Source of the DNA: Cupidesulfovibrio sp000226255
GTDB lineage: Bacteria; Desulfobacterota; Desulfovibrionia; Desulfovibrionales; Desulfovibrionaceae
Assembly (NCBI RefSeq): GCF_003402415.2
Contig: NZ_AP036014.1
Span: 3,162,001 to 3,226,000, forward strand
Direction of reading: 5' to 3'
DNA: 64,000 bases
Shown: piece after piece, positions 59,971 through 64,000 of the stretch
Position numbering within the stretch: the first letter of the stretch is position 1
How the letters are laid out: each line of letters begins with the position of its first letter
Program-made: the position numbers and the translations under genes
Notes under the pieces: generated by a model
What the model was told of the DNA's origin: nothing
Databases searched by the model: none
Seen by the model: the letters and a program-made list of their open reading frames with translations, nothing else

Positions 59971-61347
59971 CTAGTAGACCAGTTCGAACTTCTCCTCGGG
60001 CGCATCCCGGTCGGCGCGGTCGAGCAGGACGCCCAGGATCTTTTCCATCAGCCGGATGGAGCCCTTGTACCCCGTCACCGGAAAGTACTGATGGCCCACG
60101 CGGTCCATGATGGGAAAGCCGAAGCGCACGTAGGGGATGTCCTCGTCACGGGCGATGTACTTGCAGTAGGTGTTGCCCATGATGAGATCGACGGGCTGGT
60201 TCTTGATCCACTGGTGGAGCAGGAACATGTCGCCCGCGGCGCGCACGTTCACGTCAAAGCCCTTGCCCGCGCACAGTTCCCTGATGCGCGACTCGAACTT
60301 CTTGCCCGGCGTGCCGGTGACCACGTGGATGGGCTGCATGTCGAGCGTCAGCAGGAACTCGGTCAGCGCGATGAGCTGGTCCGGGTCGCCCACCAGGGCC
60401 ACCTTCTTGCCGAAGAAGTACTGGTGGTAGTCGGAGATGACGTCGATGAGCTGGCCGCGCTCGAAGTTCACGGCGTCGGGCACCGAGGTGCCCGCGACGG
60501 TGCGCAGGGCGTCGATGAAGCGGTCGGTGGCCTTGAGGCCGATGGGCATGTCCAGCACCCGGCAGGGCACCTTGCACTGCGCATCCATGGTGCGGGCGGC
60601 GTCGCCGGAGCACCATTCGCCAAGGGCCAGGGTGCCTATGGCGTCGCCCGCGGCGCGGATGTCTTCCATGGGCGTGCCCGCGTCGGGGAACATGTGGTAC
60701 TCGCCGGTCAGCGGGCCGTTGAGCACGCCCGAGGTATCGGGGAACATGGTGAAGGACACGCCGATCATGCCCGCGATGCGCTTGATCTCTTCCATGTCGG
60801 CGGGCTCGACCCAGCCGGGGATGATGTTGACCTTGCCGTTCTTCTTGCCGGTGGAAACGGCCAGGCACTTCACCATGCCCTTGACCATGTTGGAGAAGCC
60901 GGTGACGTGCGAGCCCACGTAGCTGGGGGTGGAGGCGAAGATCACTTCCTTGCCCGCGGGCACCTTGCCTTCCTTCACCGCCTTGTCGACGATCTGCTTC
61001 AGGTCGTCGCCAATGGTTTCGGACAGGCAGGTGGTATGCACGGCGATGACTTCCGGCTCGTACACCGAGAAGATGTTCTCGATGGCCTGGAGCAGGTTGG
61101 CCTGCCCGCCGAAGACGGACGCGCCTTCGGTGAACGAGCTGGTGGCCGCCGACACGGGTTCCTTGTAATGGCGGGTCAGCGTGCTGCGGTGGTAGGCGCA
61201 GCAGCCCTGCGAGCCGTGGCTGTGCGGCAGGCAGCCCTTGATGCCCAGGCCCGCGTACATGGCGCCGATGGGCTGGCAGGTCTTGGCCGGGTTGATGTTG
61301 AGCGCCGAGCGCTCCTTGATTTCCGTCGGGGTATGTCTGAGCAGCAT
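59971..61347 (-). CDS. nifK: Nitrogenase MoFe protein beta chain
   Basis: 458 residues, the short anaerobic type. P-cluster cysteines occur in CQPIGAMYAGLG, SHGSQGCCAYH and TTCLSETIGDD. The C-terminus is short. With NifD it makes the alpha2-beta2 enzyme that reduces N2. The ATG at 61347 has GGAAGGG upstream and lies 21 bases after the nifD stop. Confidence 0.97.
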   Translation of the reverse strand: MLLRHTPTEIKERSALNINPAKTCQPIGAMYAGLGIKGCLPHSHGSQGCCAYHRSTLTRHYKEPVSAATSSFTEGASVFGGQANLLQAIENIFSVYEPEVIAVHTTCLSETIGDDLKQIVDKAVKEGKVPAGKEVIFASTPSYVGSHVTGFSNMVKGMVKCLAVSTGKKNGKVNIIPGWVEPADMEEIKRIAGMIGVSFTMFPDTSGVLNGPLTGEYHMFPDAGTPMEDIRAAGDAIGTLALGEWCSGDAARTMDAQCKVPCRVLDMPIGLKATDRFIDALRTVAGTSVPDAVNFERGQLIDVISDYHQYFFGKKVALVGDPDQLIALTEFLLTLDMQPIHVVTGTPGKKFESRIRELCAGKGFDVNVRAAGDMFLLHQWIKNQPVDLIMGNTYCKYIARDEDIPYVRFGFPIMDRVGHQYFPVTGYKGSIRLMEKILGVLLDRADRDAPEEKFELVY

Positions 61348-61368
61348 GTCGTTTCCCTTCCTTGCCCG

Positions 61369-63003
61369 TTATTCCCAGACGTAGGTGGCCGAGAGCTCGG
61401 GGTTTTCTTCCCAGGGGGCCTTGAGGTCTGACCAGACCTTGCTGGTGACCAGGCGCTTGATCTCCACGTAGAAGTTCACCGCGCCCTTGAAGCCCGCATA
61501 GGGTCCGCCGTAGTCGTAGCTGTGCAGCTGCTTCATGGGCACGCCCATCTTCTGCACCGAGAACTTTTCCTTGATGCCCGCGCAGAACACGTCGGGCTTC
61601 AGGAGCTCGATCAGCTTGTCGGCCTCGTACTGGTTCAGGTCGTCGATGACGAGGGTATTGGACTCCATCTGGGGCATCATCCCTTCGTAATCCTTGAAGG
61701 TGAAGCCTTCCTCGGCGAGGCGCTTCAGGTCTGCTTCGGATTTGCGGGGGGCGAAGCGGGTGGCGTCCGGCTCGACCTCGATTTCCTCGATGTTGCGGCT
61801 GTCGGCGTCCACCTTGATGGAGGGCATGACCTTGCGGCCTTCGTAGTCGTCGCGGTGGGCGAACTCGTACCCGGCGGCGATGGTCTTCATGCCCATTTCG
61901 GTGAACAGGTCCTGGTAGTGGTGGGCGCGCGAGCCGCCCACGAAGAGCATGGCCGTCTTGCCTTCGGTGAAGGGCTTCACCTCTTCCAGGGCCGCGTGCA
62001 CGGCGGGCATTTCTTCGGCGATGACTTCTTCAACCCGGTCGATGAGCTTCTTGTCGCCAAAGTACTGGGCGATCTTGCGCAGCGACTTGGCGGAGGATTC
62101 CGCGCCGATGAAGTTCACCTTGATCCACGGGATGCCGTACTTGGTCTCCATCATCTCGGCCACGTAGTTGATGGAACGGTGGCACATGACGGCGTTCAGG
62201 TCGGCCTGGTGGGCGGTGGCGAAGTGCTCGTAGGTGGAGTTGCCGCTGAAGGTGGACACCAGGGTGATGCCGCACTTTTCCAGCACGCGTTCCAGTTCGA
62301 AGGCATCACCGCCGATGTTGTACTCGCCCAGCATGTTGATCTTGTATTCGCCAAGCTTGGGGGTATCGTCCTCGCCCACCACGTGGGTGAATATCTGGTT
62401 GTTGGCGATGTGGTGACCGGCGGACTGCGAGACGCCCTTGTACCCTTCGCAACTGAAGGCGAAGATGTTGATGCCGAGCTTTTCCTTCATCTTGCGGGCC
62501 ACGGCATGGATGTCGTCGCCGATGAGGCCCACCGGACAGGTGGCGAAGATGGCGATGGCCTTGGGGTGGAAGGTGTCGTAGGCCTCCTGGATGGCCGCAG
62601 CCAGCTTCTTCTCGCCGCCGAAGATGATGTCCTCGTCCTGCATGTCCGTGGAGAAGGCGTAGGGCATGAAGTTTTCGGACGAATCGAACGGGGCCTTGGT
62701 CTGGTTGCGGCGGGTGAGCCACGAGTAGAACCCGCAGCCGATGGGCCCGTGCGTGATGTTCACGATGTCACGGGTGGGGCCCAGGATGACGCCCTTGCAA
62801 CCGGCGTAGGTGCAGCCGCGCATGGTGATGATGCCGGGGGTGGTGCGCACGTTGGCCTGCACCTCGGGCACCACGTCGCCCTCCGCCACCTGGTTGATGA
62901 CGATCTGCTTGGCGCGCTTGCGGGCGACCTTGGTGGGATACTTCTTGAGCAGTTCTTCCTTGACGGTCGCGACGTCGGGGATGCTCTTGTTCTTCAAAGC
63001 CAT
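61369..63003 (-). CDS. nifD: Nitrogenase MoFe protein alpha chain
   Basis: 544 residues. P-cluster ligands occur in CTYAGCKGV, HGPIGCGFYSW and FATCPVGLIGDD. The FeMo-cofactor cysteine is in LNAVMCHRSINY and its histidine in LHSYDYGGPYAG. About 50 extra residues (around 400-450, with RFAPRKSEADLKRLAEEGF) mark the anaerobe-type NifD. The start at 63003 has GAGGT; rod element D fills the gap upstream. Confidence 0.97.
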   Translation of the reverse strand: MALKNKSIPDVATVKEELLKKYPTKVARKRAKQIVINQVAEGDVVPEVQANVRTTPGIITMRGCTYAGCKGVILGPTRDIVNITHGPIGCGFYSWLTRRNQTKAPFDSSENFMPYAFSTDMQDEDIIFGGEKKLAAAIQEAYDTFHPKAIAIFATCPVGLIGDDIHAVARKMKEKLGINIFAFSCEGYKGVSQSAGHHIANNQIFTHVVGEDDTPKLGEYKINMLGEYNIGGDAFELERVLEKCGITLVSTFSGNSTYEHFATAHQADLNAVMCHRSINYVAEMMETKYGIPWIKVNFIGAESSAKSLRKIAQYFGDKKLIDRVEEVIAEEMPAVHAALEEVKPFTEGKTAMLFVGGSRAHHYQDLFTEMGMKTIAAGYEFAHRDDYEGRKVMPSIKVDADSRNIEEIEVEPDATRFAPRKSEADLKRLAEEGFTFKDYEGMMPQMESNTLVIDDLNQYEADKLIELLKPDVFCAGIKEKFSVQKMGVPMKQLHSYDYGGPYAGFKGAVNFYVEIKRLVTSKVWSDLKAPWEENPELSATYVWE

Positions 63004-63023
63004 GGTATACCTCGTTTCTGGCA

Positions 63024-63169
63024 GTAGGCGTGGTTGCAAGGTGTAGTTTTGTTCGCTGGCCAGGAAAACGAACCGGCCGCGAGGGAACATACTCTTCTTG
63101 TATTTGACCGAGTCGGCGGGCGAAGTTTGACGCCGCCAGCGGGCAAAAGAACCCTTGCAACGCGCCTAC
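63024..63169 (-). repeat. Rod element D, between nifI2 and nifD
   Basis: GTAGGCG and GTTGCAAGG (63024-63041) pair with CCTTGCAAC and CGCCTAC (63153-63169), which overlap the nifI2 stop. Inside, TTTTG-TTCGCTGG pairs with CCAGCGGGCAAAA, and the tip is ATAC/GTAT with loop TCTTCTT. The element fills nearly the whole intergenic space. Confidence 0.75.
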
Positions 63170-63540
63170 AGTATGGCCTTGTCGCCATGCTCGGCGGTTC
63201 TCACCCGGTGGGCCTCCGGCACGGCGGACACGAAGATCTTGCCGTCGCCGGGCTTGCCCGTCTGGTTGACCTTGATGATGGCCTCGACCACGTCGCTGAC
63301 CTGGTCGTCGGGCACCACCACGGTGACCACGCGCTTGGAATACAGCCTGCCCTTTTCGCCGAGCAGTTCCACGGCCTCTTCGAACCCTTCCTTGGCGCCT
63401 TCCAGCAGGTCGCTGCTGACCAGCCCTTTGCCCCGGCCGAAGGCTTCGTGGGCGTAGAAGCCGTTCACGCCCGCCTCGGTCAGGGCCTTCTTGGTCTGGT
63501 TCATCTTGTTCAGGCGCACTACGGCCATGATCTCCTTCAT
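63166..63540 (-). CDS. nifI2: Nitrogen regulatory PII-like protein NifI2
   Basis: 124 residues of the GlnB family with T-loop region EAFGRGKGLVSSDLLEGAKEGFEEAVELLG (split here), the longer NifI2 type. With NifI1 it binds NifDK and blocks activity in response to ammonium, released by 2-oxoglutarate and ATP. Its ATG overlaps the nifI1 stop (ATGA). Confidence 0.93.
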   Translation of the reverse strand: MKEIMAVVRLNKMNQTKKALTEAGVNGFYAHEAFGRGKGLVSSDLLEGAKEGFEEAVELLGEKGRLYSKRVVTVVVPDDQVSDVVEAIIKVNQTGKPGDGKIFVSAVPEAHRVRTAEHGDKAIL

Positions 63541-63887
63541 GCGGCGGCCTCCTCGATGTCGGGTTCCTTCACGCCGGAGCTGATGGTGTAGACCTCTTCA
63601 ACCGGGGTGACGAAGATCTTGCCGTCGCCGAAGGCGCCCTTGGCGCCGGTGCGGGCCGCGTCCATGATGGTGTCGATGACGAACTGCTTCTCGCTGGCCT
63701 TCACCACGCTGATCAGCAGGGTCTTGGGAATCTCGTCGTAGGTGATTTCACCTATCTTGATGCCGCGCTGCTTGCCGCGCCCGGCCACGGACATCTTGGT
63801 CACGGCCGGGAAGCCCGCCGCCATGAGGGCAGCCAGCACGTCGTCGGATTTCTCGGGTCTCACGATGGCACGAACCATGATCATCAT
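63537..63887 (-). CDS. nifI1: Nitrogen regulatory PII-like protein NifI1
   Basis: 116 residues of the GlnB family: MVRAIVRPEKSDDVLAALMAAG, GRGKQRGIKIGEITYDEIPKT, and GDGKIFVTPVEEVYTI. The T-loop is of NifI1 type. The start at 63887 has AGGAGA seven bases upstream. It follows nifH, as in methanogens and anaerobic bacteria. Confidence 0.93.
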   Translation of the reverse strand: MMIMVRAIVRPEKSDDVLAALMAAGFPAVTKMSVAGRGKQRGIKIGEITYDEIPKTLLISVVKASEKQFVIDTIMDAARTGAKGAFGDGKIFVTPVEEVYTISSGVKEPDIEEAAA

Positions 63888-63931
63888 CGCCGTTCTCCTT
63901 CAGCTTGGGTGGGGTGGTGGAAATGGTTCGG

Positions 63932-64000
63932 CTAGGCTTCGAACAGGCCGTAATCCATCAGCAGCTTTTCCAGTTCCGCGATCTGGAGGGGCTTCGGCAC
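63932..64000 (-). CDS. nifH: Nitrogenase iron protein, C-terminal end only
   Basis: The last 22 codons and TAG of a gene on the minus strand are at the right edge. Sequence ends LEKLLMDYGLFEA, which fits the C-terminus of NifH, and the position before nifI1 agrees. The rest, and its promoter, lie beyond the window. Confidence 0.85.
   Translation of the reverse strand: MPKPLQIAELEKLLMDYGLFEA

Overview
The window is about 64 kb of high-GC DNA from an anaerobic sulfate-reducer-like deltaproteobacterium, most likely Desulfovibrio/Nitratidesulfovibrio. I infer this from the anaerobic-type nif operon with nifI1/nifI2 between nifH and nifD, the abundance of PAS/HD-GYP/GGDEF/CheV signalling proteins, the GAK cassette, and the general GC and codon style. 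No species marker is present, so species rank is inference only.

Layout. Positions 1-4000 (+) hold a GAK cassette: ATP-grasp enzyme, HprK-like kinase B, CofD-like protein and amphi-Trp protein, preceded by the end of an unidentified gene. Positions 4.2-8.9 kb hold a PAS-containing chemoreceptor (-), two tandem HD-GYP paralogues (+) and a visibly AT-rich, frameshifted foreign gene (-). Positions 9.1-13.9 kb (+) form an Fe-S/cysteine module: nifU, nifS, cysteine synthase, serine acetyltransferase, then a VOC protein. Positions 14.1-19.1 kb hold a hypothetical gene and a MerR/carboxymuconolactone-decarboxylase pair, followed by Dus, a phosphodiesterase, two Hsp20 proteins and a Trm112-like protein (all -). 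Positions 19.4-23.7 kb (+) carry a PHP phosphoesterase, a U32 peptidase-family protein and an unusual sigma-54 activator. A 700 bp gene-free stretch follows, with a regularly spaced array of palindromes and a sigma-54-type promoter. Positions 24.4-35 kb hold CheV, a Gate-domain permease, TatA, a five-PAS histidine kinase, an epimerase-like protein, a periplasmic-sensor GGDEF protein and a tRNA-Glu. Positions 35.4-48.6 kb contain a candidate structured RNA, a membrane protein, an FAD dehydrogenase, an ALDH-fold protein lacking its catalytic residues, an ArnT-like glycosyltransferase, a YkgJ-type protein, PBP1A, a cupin and a DUF4139 protein. Positions 48.8-53.4 kb hold TetR, buk, ptb, ilvH and a rhodanese.

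Positions 53.6-64 kb (all -) are the nif operon, read right to left: nifH (end only), nifI1, nifI2, nifD, nifK, a NifB-like protein that has lost all radical-SAM cysteines, a thioredoxin-like [2Fe-2S] ferredoxin, nifE, nifN with a cysteine-rich N-terminal extension, and nifB-nifX. NifU/NifS at 9-11 kb probably supply clusters to it. NifI1/NifI2 are expected to switch nitrogenase off post-translationally when ammonium is present.

The most noteworthy non-gene signals are four rod-like hairpins of about 130 nt. Each starts at or within a few bases of the stop codon of a minus-strand gene (ilvH, nifB, nifK, nifI2), with a shared core but gene-specific, self-complementary arms. Next is the 34-bp-spaced palindrome array with its sigma-54 promoter and two hairpins downstream, and third the branched RNA fold at about 35.95-36.05 kb. 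No CRISPR array, insertion sequence, prophage or rRNA was seen.
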